This document shows, one piece after another, positions 52,689-62,030 of a DNA stretch of 64,000 nt. This DNA comes from Roseibium salinum. Lineage in GTDB: Bacteria; Pseudomonadota; Alphaproteobacteria; Rhizobiales; Stappiaceae. Positions within the stretch are counted from its first letter, which is position 1, and each line of letters opens with the position of its first letter. The notes beneath the pieces were generated by a model, which did not search any database, was not told the origin of the DNA, and was given only the letters and a program-made list of their open reading frames with translations. The DNA is taken from contig NZ_JAPEVI010000003.1 in assembly GCF_026240905.1 (NCBI RefSeq), positions 4,404,501 through 4,468,500 on the forward strand. The letters are read 5' to 3'. The position numbers were made by a program, and so were the translations under genes.

Positions 52689-53621
52689 ATGACCGACGCC
52701 GCGAAATCCATCCGCATCGGAACCATGGTCGCCGCCAGCGGCGGTGAGGCCGCCAGGCGCATTTCCGAAATCGCGGACCTGGGGTTCGAGAGCTTCGAGC
52801 CGTTTTTCTGGCAGACCACCAACGGCCAGGATGTGGGCGAGCTCGGCAAGCGCTGCGTCGAGGCGATCGGCGACCGCGACATCACCATCAGCACGCTCGG
52901 CATGTTCGGCAATCCGCTGGAGAAGGAGCCCCTGGACGAGGAGACGCTTCAGGGCTGGAAGGACTGTATCGACAACGCCCACCATTTCGGCGCGACCTGC
53001 GTTGCCGGCTTCACGGGACGGCTGCGCGGCCGGCCGATCGAGGACAGCCTGCCGCGCTACCGGGAAGTCTGGTCGGAGCTTGCCAGGCGGGCGGCCGACC
53101 GGGGCGTCAGGATCGCCTTTGAGAACTGCGCCATGGACGGCAACTGGCAGACGGGCGACTGGAACATCGCCCATAACCCGGATGCCTGGGAACTGATGTT
53201 CAACGAGACGCTGGACGACAATCTGGGGCTGGAATGGGAGCCCTGTCACCAGCTCGTCTACCTGATCGATCCGCTGCCGCAGATCCGCAAATGGGCCGAC
53301 AAGATCTTCCACGTCCACGGCAAGGACGCGACCGTGCGTCATGACGTGATCCGCGAGCACGGCATCTTCGGCAAGCATCCTTTCGTCTTCATGCGCACGC
53401 CGGGGTTCGGCGACAGCAACTGGACAGACGTCATCAGCGAACTGCGCCTTGCCGGCTACGAAGGCTCCATCGACATCGAGGGCTGGCACGATCCGGTCTA
53501 CCGCGACGAACTGGAGATGACCGGGCAGGTTCACGCCCTCAAACATCTCAAGACGTGCCGGGGCGGCACTTTCATCCCCGGCTCCGGCAAATACGAAGGC
53601 GGCGACCCGTCCCTCCTGTGA
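52689..53621 (+). CDS. Sugar phosphate isomerase/epimerase (xylose-isomerase-like TIM barrel)
   Basis: A 310-residue AP-endonuclease-2/xylose-isomerase-like protein starting MTDAAKSIRIGTMVAASGGE after AAAGGAC. Metal-ligand candidates are the glutamate in RIAFENCAMDG, LEWEPCHQLVYL, FHVHGKDATV and the glutamate in SIDIEGWHDPVY. It lies 14 bases after the oxidoreductase gene. The pair is common in clusters for inositols and rare sugars. Substrate unknown. Confidence 0.84.
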   Translation: MTDAAKSIRIGTMVAASGGEAARRISEIADLGFESFEPFFWQTTNGQDVGELGKRCVEAIGDRDITISTLGMFGNPLEKEPLDEETLQGWKDCIDNAHHFGATCVAGFTGRLRGRPIEDSLPRYREVWSELARRAADRGVRIAFENCAMDGNWQTGDWNIAHNPDAWELMFNETLDDNLGLEWEPCHQLVYLIDPLPQIRKWADKIFHVHGKDATVRHDVIREHGIFGKHPFVFMRTPGFGDSNWTDVISELRLAGYEGSIDIEGWHDPVYRDELEMTGQVHALKHLKTCRGGTFIPGSGKYEGGDPSLL

Positions 53622-53667
53622 CGCCACGCCCCCATCCTTCACGTCCGTATCAAGGAGGAGACCCAAA

Positions 53668-54876
53668 ATGGACCTGAAATCAGTAGTACTTGCATCTTCC
53701 GGCCTGGTTGCGATGGCAACCGGCGCCCTGGCCGACCAGGTCGAACTGGATCTTTGGACCATCGATGATCCGGGGGAATATCATTACGTCATGGCCGACG
53801 AATTCATGGCCAAGCACCCCGACATCAAGATCAACGTGCGCACCGTCCAGTTCGAGGACATGGTCAATGACCTGGCCCGCGGCGTGGCGACGGGGGATGC
53901 GCCCGACATCACCTATATCGACAATCCGGAAGTCGCCCTTTTCGCATCGCGCGACCTGCTGCTCGACTTGCGGCCGTATATCGAAAAGTCGGAGATCGTG
54001 GATGCGGACGACATCTTCCCCGGTCCGCTCGCCTCGGTCACCTATGAGGGCGGCATCTTTGGTATTCCGCGCGGCGCCAACACGATCGCGCTCTACTACA
54101 ACGCGGACATGTTCCGCGAGGCAGGGCTCGATCCGGACGATCCGCCAAGCACCTGGGACGAGCTCTACGAGGCGGCCAAGGCGCTTACCAAACCGCAAGA
54201 GAATGTCTACGGACTGGCCTTCTCGGCGGTGGCGACAGAGGAAGGCACCTTCCAGTTCCTGCCCTGGCTGCAGATGACCGGCGGCGACTATGACACCGTG
54301 AATACGGAAGGTGCCGTGCGGACGCTGAAACTCTGGAAGGCCTTTATCGACGAGGGTCTTGCCTCTCCCGATACGCTGATCCGCGGCCAGTGGGACAGCA
54401 CCGGCACCTTCAATGCGGGCACGGCGGCCATGTCGATCTCAGGCCCCTGGGAATTGCCACGGATGAGTTCGGAGGCAAAATTCGACTTCCGGGCGGCGCT
54501 CCTGCCGGTGCCCGAAGAGGGCGCGGAGCGCGCCTCGGCGCTCGGGGAAGGCGACAACGTCATCCTGGCCAGCACCGACAATCCGGACGAGGCCTTCCTG
54601 TTCCTGGAATTCCTCTATGCCAACATGGACCGGGTGTGGAACGACTTCGGCTATCTGCCGGCGTCCGAAGTGGAGGTCAAGGATCCGAAGTATCCCGAGA
54701 TCTATGCCGTCTTCGCGGAATCGATGAAATATGCCCGCAACCGCGGTCCGCACCCCGAATGGCCGCGCATCAGCCAGGCCATCCAGGCGGCGATCCAGTC
54801 GACGCTGACGGGACAGTCTTCCCCGGAGGAGGCGCTCGAGGCCGCGCAGACGCGTATCGACAAGGTGCTCAAGTAG
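53668..54876 (+). CDS. CUT1-type ABC sugar-binding protein
   Basis: A 402-residue receptor after an AAGGAGGAG site. Signal peptide MDLKSVVLASSGLVAMATGA ends at LAD near residue 22. The mature part has LDLWTIDDPGEYHYVMADEF, GDAPDITYIDNPEVALFASR, RGANTIALYYNADMFREAGL and TAAMSISGPWELP. It serves the permeases at 55132 and 56049 and the ATPase at 56858. The ligand is unknown but should match the oxidoreductase/isomerase pair. Confidence 0.88.
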   Translation: MDLKSVVLASSGLVAMATGALADQVELDLWTIDDPGEYHYVMADEFMAKHPDIKINVRTVQFEDMVNDLARGVATGDAPDITYIDNPEVALFASRDLLLDLRPYIEKSEIVDADDIFPGPLASVTYEGGIFGIPRGANTIALYYNADMFREAGLDPDDPPSTWDELYEAAKALTKPQENVYGLAFSAVATEEGTFQFLPWLQMTGGDYDTVNTEGAVRTLKLWKAFIDEGLASPDTLIRGQWDSTGTFNAGTAAMSISGPWELPRMSSEAKFDFRAALLPVPEEGAERASALGEGDNVILASTDNPDEAFLFLEFLYANMDRVWNDFGYLPASEVEVKDPKYPEIYAVFAESMKYARNRGPHPEWPRISQAIQAAIQSTLTGQSSPEEALEAAQTRIDKVLK

Positions 54877-54959
54877 ACACCCGAATTCTGAAGGTTTGCC
54901 GGACGTAGATTCTGCTCTGAAGAGGAACCGATGAACATTCCTCACCGCACGAAAAACGT

Positions 54960-54999
54960 CATCCTTCGAGACAGCGCTTCGCGCATCCTCAGGATGAGG
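54960..54999. repeat. Half-type CCTCATCCTGAGG palindromic unit inside an operon
   Basis: CATCCTTCGAGACAGCGCTT and the closing CCTCAGGATGAGG correspond to one arm of the window's palindromic repeat family. It lies between the receptor gene and the first permease gene and can form a hairpin, closed outside by AAAAC / GTTTT. Confidence 0.65.
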
Positions 55000-55131
55000 T
55001 GGTTTTGCGGCATTCCATGTTGCGAGGTGGGTCGAATGAACAAACTGTTGAGGCTCGACAACCAGGGCTTCAAGGCGGGCGGGGCGGACAGCCGCCCTGC
55101 CTTGGAACGTCCGCCAGGAAGAGGGAGAGGG

Positions 55132-56034
55132 ATGCTTCGCGTTGCCAAGTCATTCCGGGACGGGGCCGGCTTCGACACCATGCTCGTGGCGTTCGCGCTC
55201 GGGTACCTGGTGCTCTTTTCCGGCTTTCCGCTGGTCTACAACCTGGTCATGTCGTTCCAGTCGGTGGACCTGTTCTCCCTGGCCTCCTTCGACCGGCCGT
55301 TTGTCGGCCTGGACAACTACTACGACGTGCTGAGCCGTCCCGAGGCCTGGGGCATCTTTCTCAACACGGTGAAATTCGTCGGGATTTCCGTTGCCGCGCA
55401 ACTGGCGATCGGCTTCGCGCTGGCGCTGTTCTTCCAGCAGGACTTTCCGGGAAGCACCTGGCTGCGCGGATTGTTTCTGGCCGGCTGGATCATGCCGGCG
55501 CTGGTCGTCGGCGCGGTGTGGAGCTGGATCCTGGCGGGCGACTTCGGAGTGCTCAACCATCTGCTGATGTCGTTCGGGCTGCTGGAGGACCGGGTGTTCT
55601 GGCTCTCCGATCCCGACGTGGCGCTCTATTCGGTCATCATCGCCAATATCTGGCTCGGCGTGCCGTTCAACATGATCCTGCTTTCGGTGGGCCTGGCGGG
55701 CATTCCCGCGGATATCTACGAGGCGGCGGAGATGGACGGTGCCAACGGCGTGCAGCGGTTCTTCACCATCACGCTGCCGATGATGCGCGCCCAGCTTGGC
55801 GCGGTCATTTCGCTCGGGGTGATCTTCACCCTGCAGCAGTTCGACCTGTTCGCGGCGCTCACCCAGGGCGGCCCGTCGAACGCCTCCAACGTCTTCCAGT
55901 ACTGGAGCTGGCAATTGTCGTTCCAGCATTACGAGATCGGTGTCGGTTCGGTGATTTCGGTGCTGATGATCCTGTTCGTGATCCTGGTCGCGGCGGTCTA
56001 TGTGCGCTCCACGCGCCATGAACACGTGGCCTGA
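55132..56034 (+). CDS. CUT1-type ABC permease (MalF/UgpA family)
   Basis: A 300-residue permease. I place the start at MLRVAKSFRDGAGFDTMLVA, which has GGGAGAGG directly upstream. Longer in-frame starts (54931, 55036) would add residues encoded by the palindromic repeat. The EAA loop is IYEAAEMDGANGVQRFFTIT, followed by LFAALTQGGPSNASNVFQYW. Six membrane segments are present. A 255-base gap with a repeat separates it from the receptor gene, which may lower its expression. Confidence 0.87.
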   Translation: MLRVAKSFRDGAGFDTMLVAFALGYLVLFSGFPLVYNLVMSFQSVDLFSLASFDRPFVGLDNYYDVLSRPEAWGIFLNTVKFVGISVAAQLAIGFALALFFQQDFPGSTWLRGLFLAGWIMPALVVGAVWSWILAGDFGVLNHLLMSFGLLEDRVFWLSDPDVALYSVIIANIWLGVPFNMILLSVGLAGIPADIYEAAEMDGANGVQRFFTITLPMMRAQLGAVISLGVIFTLQQFDLFAALTQGGPSNASNVFQYWSWQLSFQHYEIGVGSVISVLMILFVILVAAVYVRSTRHEHVA

Positions 56035-56048
56035 GGCGGGAGATGATG

Positions 56049-56861
56049 ATGAAGAAATACGGACTTCTCGCCGTCGCGCTGTGCCTCTCCGGCATTTACC
56101 TCTTCCCGCTGTACTGGATGTACATAACGGCGCTGAAGACGGGCACCGAGATCTTCGCCAACCCGCCGACCTTCTGGCCGGAAAACCCGCAATGGGCCGT
56201 GGCGGAGGTCTGGACACGGCTGAAGATGGATGTCTATCTGCGCAACTCGCTGCTGATCGCCTCCGGCGTGACCGTGATCGTTGCGATCTGCGGCACGGGC
56301 TGTGCCTATGTGCTCGCCCGCATCCGCAACCGTTGGATGGATGTGGTCCTGTTCACCGTGCTGATGATGCAAGTGCTGCCGTCGTCGCTGATGATCACGC
56401 CGATCTTCGTCGCCTTCAACCAGGTGGGCCTCAACGAGGTGCCGCGGACGGCGGTGATCCTGGCCCAGGCGGCCAAGGTGCTGCCGCTCTATATCGTGCT
56501 GTGCCGGGCGACTTTCGTGCAGGTGCCGCGGGAGCTCGAGGAAGCGGCCCTTGTCGACGGCAATTCCCGGATCGGCGCCTTCCTGTCGATCATGGTGCCG
56601 CTGGCGCGCAACGGCATTCTGGTGACGTCGGTGCTGATCTTCCTGCAATCCTTCGGCGAATATGTCTATTCGCGGTCGCTGATCACGCAGCGGGCCCTGC
56701 AGCCCGCCACCGTCGGCCTGCAGTCCTTCATGGGACCGAACACGTCCGACTGGTCCGGCGTGATGACCTATTCCGCCATCTACGTGACCCCGGTTCTTAT
56801 CATCTTCGTGCTGCTGCAACGACAGATCGTGAGTGGCCTGACTTCGGGAGCCCTCAAATGA
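56049..56861 (+). CDS. CUT1-type ABC permease (MalG/UgpE family)
   Basis: A 270-residue permease. Three ATG codons in a row precede MKKYGLLAVALCLSGIYLFP; the third has GGGAG six bases upstream and is preferred. Typical blocks are YWMYITALKTGTEIFANPPT, the EAA loop LEEAALVDGNSRIGAFLSIM and QRQIVSGLTSGALK at the end. It overlaps the ATPase gene by four bases. Confidence 0.87.
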   Translation: MKKYGLLAVALCLSGIYLFPLYWMYITALKTGTEIFANPPTFWPENPQWAVAEVWTRLKMDVYLRNSLLIASGVTVIVAICGTGCAYVLARIRNRWMDVVLFTVLMMQVLPSSLMITPIFVAFNQVGLNEVPRTAVILAQAAKVLPLYIVLCRATFVQVPRELEEAALVDGNSRIGAFLSIMVPLARNGILVTSVLIFLQSFGEYVYSRSLITQRALQPATVGLQSFMGPNTSDWSGVMTYSAIYVTPVLIIFVLLQRQIVSGLTSGALK

Positions 56862-57997
56862 GCCTTCAGATCGAACTCGAAAACATCCAGAAATACTACG
56901 GCGCCTATCATGCGCTCCGGGACGTCAATCTCGAGATCCCGAAGGGGCAGTTCGTGGCTCTGGTCGGTCCGTCCGGCTGCGGCAAGTCCACGCTCTTGCG
57001 CACCATCGCCGGGCTTGAACGCATTTCCGGAGGAACCATGCGGATCGCCGGAGACGTGGTTAACGGCAAGGCGCCGCGGGAGCGTGACCTGGCGATGGTG
57101 TTCCAGTCCTACGCGCTTTATCCGCATATGACGGTGCGGCGGAACCTGACCTATTCCATGCGGCTGAAGCGGCGCCCGAAGGCCGAGATCGACAAGGCGG
57201 TGGAGGAGATCGCGCGGATCACCGGGCTGGACGGACTGCTCGACCGCTATCCGCGGGAACTTTCGGGCGGCCAGCGCCAGCGCGTTGCCATGGGGCGGGC
57301 GATCATCCGCGAGCCGAAGGCCTTCCTGTTCGACGAGCCGCTCTCCAATCTCGACGCCGCCCTCCGGGTGCACATGCGTTCGGAAATCCGCCAGTTGCAC
57401 AACCGGCTCGGGGCGACCTCGGTCTATGTGACCCATGACCAGATCGAGGCCATGACCATGGCCGATCAGGTGGTGGTGATGCGCAGCGGCGTGATCGAGC
57501 AGAAGGGCGCACCGCTTGAGCTCTACGACAGGCCGGTCAACAGGTTCGTGGCCGGGTTCATCGGCTCGCCGGCGATGAATTTCGTCGAAGGCGTCATCGC
57601 CGAGGATGGCGGCAGCGTCGTTCTCGATCTGGAAGGGCAACCGGTGGTCTCCTTCAACGGGCGAAGGCCGGCTGGCGAGAAGGTGACGGCGGGCCTGAGG
57701 CCTGAGCATCTCGTCGTGGGCGAAGCAGACGGCGCGAACGGCTTTTCGTTGCCCGTCGCGCTGATCGAGCGCACGGGATCCGTCTCCTATGTGCTCACGG
57801 CGACGGATCCGGGCCTCCTGGTCTCCGCGCCCCACCGCATGGACAACGGCGTCCGCTCGATCCCGGTCTCGATCGACCCGGCGCATGTGCATCTGTTCGA
57901 CAGGGAGGAGGGCATGGCGCTGCTGACGGGCGGTCTTGTGCGCATGCCGACGCCTGCTCGTAGAGCATCCCGCGTTGTCGGAACGCAGATGAGTTGA
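56858..57997 (+). CDS. ugpC: CUT1-type ABC ATPase (MalK/UgpC family)
   Basis: A 379-residue ATPase coupled to the permease gene by ATGA. Walker A GPSGCGKST lies near residue 37, followed by MVFQSYALYPHMTVRRNLTY, signature ELSGGQRQRVAMGRAI, Walker B LFDEPLSNLDA and H-loop YVTHDQIEAMTMADQ. The regulatory domain includes GLRPEHLVV. The last 25 residues (LLTGGLVRMPTPARRASRVV...) extend past the usual end of the family and run toward a palindromic repeat. Confidence 0.88.
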   Translation: MSLQIELENIQKYYGAYHALRDVNLEIPKGQFVALVGPSGCGKSTLLRTIAGLERISGGTMRIAGDVVNGKAPRERDLAMVFQSYALYPHMTVRRNLTYSMRLKRRPKAEIDKAVEEIARITGLDGLLDRYPRELSGGQRQRVAMGRAIIREPKAFLFDEPLSNLDAALRVHMRSEIRQLHNRLGATSVYVTHDQIEAMTMADQVVVMRSGVIEQKGAPLELYDRPVNRFVAGFIGSPAMNFVEGVIAEDGGSVVLDLEGQPVVSFNGRRPAGEKVTAGLRPEHLVVGEADGANGFSLPVALIERTGSVSYVLTATDPGLLVSAPHRMDNGVRSIPVSIDPAHVHLFDREEGMALLTGGLVRMPTPARRASRVVGTQMS

Positions 57998-58062
57998 TCC
58001 AGCTGTGGAGCCTCAACAGGTTTGCCTTTCGGGCCTCATCCATAAGACGGGCCACAGAAACA

Positions 58063-58167
58063 CCTCATCCTGAGGAAGCGCGAAGCGCTGTCTCGAAGGA
58101 TGGGCTGCTAGCCGGGAGCGTGCCGCCCATGCTTCGAGACGGGCCTCCGGCCCTCCTCAGCATGAGG
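58063..58167. repeat. CCTCATCCTGAGG palindromic repeat
   Basis: An imperfect inverted repeat of 105 bp opens CCTCATCCTGAGGAAGCGCG and closes CCTCAGCATGAGG, with CTCGAAGGAT and CTTCGAGACG in the arms. It lies between the ATPase gene and the convergent LuxR-type gene and may end transcription from either side. Confidence 0.75.
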
Positions 58168-58236
58168 GGTGTAGGGAGGCAATTCAGTGCCAGCGCGTTT
58201 CATGGATGAGGTCCGAAGGGACAACCTGTTGAAAGC

Positions 58237-58803
58237 TCACCCCTGGCGCGGTGGTTTCTTCGTCTCGAAACCGGACAGCCGTGCCAGCAGGACGGCAACA
58301 TTCTTGACCTGAAACTTCTTCAGGAGGCGCGCGCGGACGTCCTCGACTGTTCGCGGCGACAGGCCGAGCACCCGCGCCATTTCCTTGCTGGTCTGGCCCT
58401 TTGACAGGAGCAGCAGGACTTCGCGCTCCCGGGGCGTCAGTTGCGGGCCGGCGGTGGTGTTTTCGATCAGGGCGAAACTCAGCACCGTGCGGGCCAGCGG
58501 CGTTTCCGGCGTCAGCGTGCGGGCGCGGAAGCGGCACCAGAAGCGTGTGCCGTCGGAGCGGCGCATCAGCCGTTCGTCCGTATAGGGCAGGGACTTGCGC
58601 AACGGCTCCAGGCCGATGTCGCGGATCTGGTGAAACTCCTGGTCGGTGCCATAGAGCAGCCGGAAGCTCTGGCCGATGAGTTGTTCCTTGTCGTAGCCGA
58701 ACATCTGCGCAAAGGTTTCGTTGCAGCTCCGGATGATGCGGTTTTCCGTCAGGGTCAGTCCCATCGGCGCATTGTCGAAGGCGAGACGGTCGAATTCGTT
58801 CAT
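58237..58803 (-). CDS. PAS domain - LuxR-type HTH regulator
   Basis: A 188-residue regulator. Residues 1 to about 110 form one PAS domain (FDNAPMGLTLTENRIIRSCN, FGYDKEQLIGQSFRLLYGTD, DGTRFWCRFRARTL). Residues about 120-165 are a LuxR helix-turn-helix (LTPREREVLLLLSKGQTSKE, LSPRTVEDVRARLLKKF). There is no receiver domain, so it senses directly through PAS, perhaps a small molecule or cofactor. It is divergent from the M20 peptidase and dipeptide importer genes, which may be its targets. Confidence 0.85.
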   Translation of the reverse strand: MNEFDRLAFDNAPMGLTLTENRIIRSCNETFAQMFGYDKEQLIGQSFRLLYGTDQEFHQIRDIGLEPLRKSLPYTDERLMRRSDGTRFWCRFRARTLTPETPLARTVLSFALIENTTAGPQLTPREREVLLLLSKGQTSKEMARVLGLSPRTVEDVRARLLKKFQVKNVAVLLARLSGFETKKPPRQG

Positions 58804-58890
58804 ATGGATGAGTCCTACCTTTCGGTATCATGCATGCATTCGGGCGCAGGATGCTCTGGCTGCATGTTGCAGCAGAATCCGCACGCACAT

Positions 58891-58997
58891 CCTCATCCTG
58901 AGGAGCCGCGCAAGCGGCGTCTCGAGGGATGGGACGCTTGCTCAGGACGTGCAGCCCATCCTTCGAGACGGACCTGAAGGTCCTCCGCAGGATGAGG
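58891..58997. repeat. CCTCATCCTGAGG palindromic repeat
   Basis: A 107-bp imperfect inverted repeat opens CCTCATCCTGAGGAGCCGCG and closes CGCAGGATGAGG. It occupies the gap between the PAS-LuxR gene and the M20 peptidase gene, so their promoters must lie beside or within it. Confidence 0.75.
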
Positions 58998-59102
58998 ATT
59001 TGCTTGGGGCAACCCTGACTGCGGTTGATCTGGTCACCGTGTTCCTACGGTATTGGCACCGTAGAATGACGGTAGCATAGTTCTCGTGAAGTTTCGCCAT
59101 CT

Positions 59103-60431
59103 ATGGAATGCCGCATGCCGCTTGCCGATCAACTGGTCCGGGAAATCGATGACAGGCGCGACGATCTGATCGCGCTGACGCAGGATCTGCTGCGCATCCC
59201 CACGCTGAACCCACCCGGCGAGAACTATCGCGACATCTGCGAGTACCTCGCCAGGCGCCTGGGATCTTCCGGTTTCCAGGTGGAGCTGATCCGCGCCCAC
59301 GGCACACCGGGCGATTGCGAGAAATATCCGCGCTGGAACGTCGTGGCGCGCCGTGAGGGTACCGGGCCGGGCGAATGCATCCACTTCAACAGCCATATCG
59401 ACGTCGTCGATGTCGGGCTCGGCTGGACGAAGGATCCGTTCGGCGGAGAACACTCGGACGGCAAGATCTACGGGCGCGGCGCCTGCGACATGAAGGGCGG
59501 CCTGGCCTCCAGCATCATTGCGGCCGAAGCCTTTCTGGCCGTGTGTCCGGATTTTTCCGGGGCGATCGAGATCAGCGGCACGGCGGACGAGGAATCCGGC
59601 GGGTTCGGCGGTGTCGCCTATCTGGCGCAGAAGGGCTATTTCAATCCTGAGCGCGTCCATCACGTCATCATTCCCGAACCGCTCAACAAGGACCGCATCT
59701 GCCTGGGCCACCGGGGGGTCTGGTGGGCAGAGCTGGAGACGTTCGGCGAAATTGCCCACGGGTCGATGCCGTTTCTGGGCGATTGCGCGATCCGGCACAT
59801 GGGCGCGGTGATGGACGAGATGGAGCGCACGCTGTTTCCGGCGCTGGCGAAGAAACGGACCGAGATGCCGGTCGTGCCCGAAGGCGCCCGCCAGTCGACC
59901 CTGAACATCAATTCGATCCATGGCGGACAGTCGGAAGGCGAGGCGGATTTCACGGGCCTGCCGAGCCCCTGCGTACCCGATAGCTGCCGCATGGTGATCG
60001 ACCGCCGCTTCCTGCTGGAGGAGAATATCGAGGAAGTACAGTCGGAGTTCATGGATATACTGAAGACCGTGCAGGGACAGCGGGAAAGCTTCCGCTATGA
60101 TCTACGCGAGCTGCACCGGGTGCTGCCGACCATGACCGAGCGCGACGCGCCGGTGGTGCGCACGGTCGCCAGGGCGATCGCGGCGACGATGGGACGGCCG
60201 GCGGAATATGTCGTCAGCCCAGGCACCTACGACCAGAAACACATCGACCGGATCGGCAAACTGAAAAATTGCATCGCTTACGGGCCGGGCATTCTGGATC
60301 TGGCGCACAAACCGGATGAATATGTGGGAGTGGATGACATGCTCGATTCCGCGAAGGTGATGGGCCTTTCGCTGATCGACCTGTTGACAAGGGCTCGGGA
60401 CCTGGATCTTCCGGCCGAAGCCTCAAAATAA
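59103..60431 (+). CDS. M20-family metallopeptidase/deacylase
   Basis: A 442-residue ArgE/DapE-type hydrolase. Metal ligands are in HFNSHIDVVDVG (near residue 98), GRGACDMKGG (near residue 124) and TADEESGGFGG (near residue 162); the dimerisation domain follows, with SPGTYDQKHIDRIGK toward the end. Neither ATG at 59103 nor the one at 59115 has a strong ribosome site; the second has a weak GGAA. It probably removes an acyl group or residue from imported N-acyl amino acids or dipeptides. Confidence 0.83.
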   Translation: MECRMPLADQLVREIDDRRDDLIALTQDLLRIPTLNPPGENYRDICEYLARRLGSSGFQVELIRAHGTPGDCEKYPRWNVVARREGTGPGECIHFNSHIDVVDVGLGWTKDPFGGEHSDGKIYGRGACDMKGGLASSIIAAEAFLAVCPDFSGAIEISGTADEESGGFGGVAYLAQKGYFNPERVHHVIIPEPLNKDRICLGHRGVWWAELETFGEIAHGSMPFLGDCAIRHMGAVMDEMERTLFPALAKKRTEMPVVPEGARQSTLNINSIHGGQSEGEADFTGLPSPCVPDSCRMVIDRRFLLEENIEEVQSEFMDILKTVQGQRESFRYDLRELHRVLPTMTERDAPVVRTVARAIAATMGRPAEYVVSPGTYDQKHIDRIGKLKNCIAYGPGILDLAHKPDEYVGVDDMLDSAKVMGLSLIDLLTRARDLDLPAEASK

Positions 60432-60441
60432 GGGGGAAGTC

Positions 60442-61926
60442 ATGAAATTGCGCATGCTTGGAAGTGGACTGGTCAGCGTTGTGGCGCTGGCGGTCGGCAT
60501 GGGAGTTGCCCACGCAAAGAGCGACCTCACCATCGCGCTGCAGCTCGAGCCGCCGCATCTGGATCCGACCAGTGCGGCCGCCGGCGCGATCGATTCCGTT
60601 CTTTATTCCAACGTTTTTGAAGGGCTGACCCGCTTCGGTCCCGACGGCTCGGTCAATCCGGGCCTTGCGGAAAGCTGGACCGTTTCCGACGACGGCAAGA
60701 CCTATACCTTCAAGCTGCATTCCGGCGTGAAGTTCCACGACGGCACGGACATGACCGCCGAGGACGTGAAATTCACCCTCGACCGGGCACGCGCCGAGGA
60801 CAGCCAGAACGCGCAGAAGGCGCTTTTTTCCGGCATCGAGAGCGTCGAGGCCGTCGATCCGCTGACCGTGAAGGTGACCCTTTCGGCGCCGGACGGCAGC
60901 TTCCCGTTCAACATGGCCTGGGGCGATGCGGTGATCGTGGCCCCTGAAACCATCGGCGACATCAAGACCAAACCGGTCGGGACCGGAGCCTTCAGGTTTT
61001 CCGACTGGACCCAGGGCGACAAGATCGAGCTGGAAAAGAACGCCGACTACTGGGGCACGCCCGCCAAACTGGACAAGGCGACGTTCAAGTTCATTTCCGA
61101 CCCGACCGCGGCTTTCGCTGCCGTGATGGCGGAAGACGTGGATGCCTTTGCCGGCTTCCCCGCGCCGGAAAACCTGCCGCAGTTCGAAGCCGATCCGAGG
61201 TTCCAGGTGCTGGTCGGCTCGACGGAAGGCGAGACGATCCTGTCGATCAACAACAAGCTTCCCCCGCTCGACGACATCAAGGTGCGCGAGGCGATCGCCC
61301 ATGCCATCGACCGGCAGGCGATTATCGACGGGGCCATGTTCGGCTACGGCACGCCGATCGGAACCCACTTCGCCCCGCACCACCCGGACTATGTCGACCT
61401 GACCGCCAACAGCGCCCATGACCCGGAACTGGCGAAAAAACTGCTGGCTGAGGCCGGATATCCTGACGGCTTCACGACCACGCTGAAATTGCCGCCGCCC
61501 TCCTATGCCCGCCGGGGCGGGGAGATCATCGCGGCTCAACTGCGGGCGGTCGGCATCGAAACCGAGATTACCAACCTGGAATGGGCCCAGTGGCTGGAAC
61601 AGGTGTTCAAGGGCAAGGATTTCGGCCTGACCATCGTCAGCCATACCGAGCCGATGGATATCGGTATCTATGCCCGGCCGGACTATTACTTCCAGTATCA
61701 GAACCCCGAGTTCAACAAGGTGATCGAGGACCTGACGCTGGCCAACGATCCGGAGGAACGCTCGGCGCTGCTTAAGCAGGCTCAGGAGATGATCTCCAAG
61801 GACTATGTCAACGGCTACCTGTTCCAGCTCGCCTTTCCGACGGTTGCCAACGCCAAGATCAAGGGGCTCTGGAAGAACCAGCCCACCCAGGCGACCGACC
61901 TGACCGCCGTCCATTGGGAAGAGTGA
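60442..61926 (+). CDS. Dipeptide-type ABC solute-binding protein
   Basis: A 494-residue SBP_bac_5 protein after AGGGGGAAG, ten bases beyond the M20 gene. Signal peptide MKLRMLGSGLVSVVALAVGM ends near AHAK at residue 25. The mature protein has LDPTSAAAGAIDSVLYSNVF, LAESWTVSDDGKTYTFKLHS, VREAIAHAIDRQAII and LLAEAGYPDGFTTTLKLP, typical of DppA/OppA. Close linkage with the peptidase suggests a peptide or N-acyl amino acid ligand. Confidence 0.88.
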   Translation: MKLRMLGSGLVSVVALAVGMGVAHAKSDLTIALQLEPPHLDPTSAAAGAIDSVLYSNVFEGLTRFGPDGSVNPGLAESWTVSDDGKTYTFKLHSGVKFHDGTDMTAEDVKFTLDRARAEDSQNAQKALFSGIESVEAVDPLTVKVTLSAPDGSFPFNMAWGDAVIVAPETIGDIKTKPVGTGAFRFSDWTQGDKIELEKNADYWGTPAKLDKATFKFISDPTAAFAAVMAEDVDAFAGFPAPENLPQFEADPRFQVLVGSTEGETILSINNKLPPLDDIKVREAIAHAIDRQAIIDGAMFGYGTPIGTHFAPHHPDYVDLTANSAHDPELAKKLLAEAGYPDGFTTTLKLPPPSYARRGGEIIAAQLRAVGIETEITNLEWAQWLEQVFKGKDFGLTIVSHTEPMDIGIYARPDYYFQYQNPEFNKVIEDLTLANDPEERSALLKQAQEMISKDYVNGYLFQLAFPTVANAKIKGLWKNQPTQATDLTAVHWEE

Positions 61927-61942
61927 GCCTGCCTGCAACACA

Positions 61943-61968
61943 GGCACCCGCGCCGGGGCGCGGGTGCC
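61943..61968 (+). terminator. Hairpin between receptor and permease genes
   Basis: GGCACCCGCGC at 61943-61953 pairs with GCGCGGGTGCC at 61958-61968 around a four-base loop. No T run follows. Like the dctP/dctQ hairpin, it probably limits read-through into the permease genes or stabilises the receptor mRNA. Confidence 0.6.
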
Positions 61969-62030
61969 ATCTCGTCTAATCCTCTCCGGTCCAGCCGGAA
62001 ACAGCCCGCCGACAGGCGCATAACGGGTTC

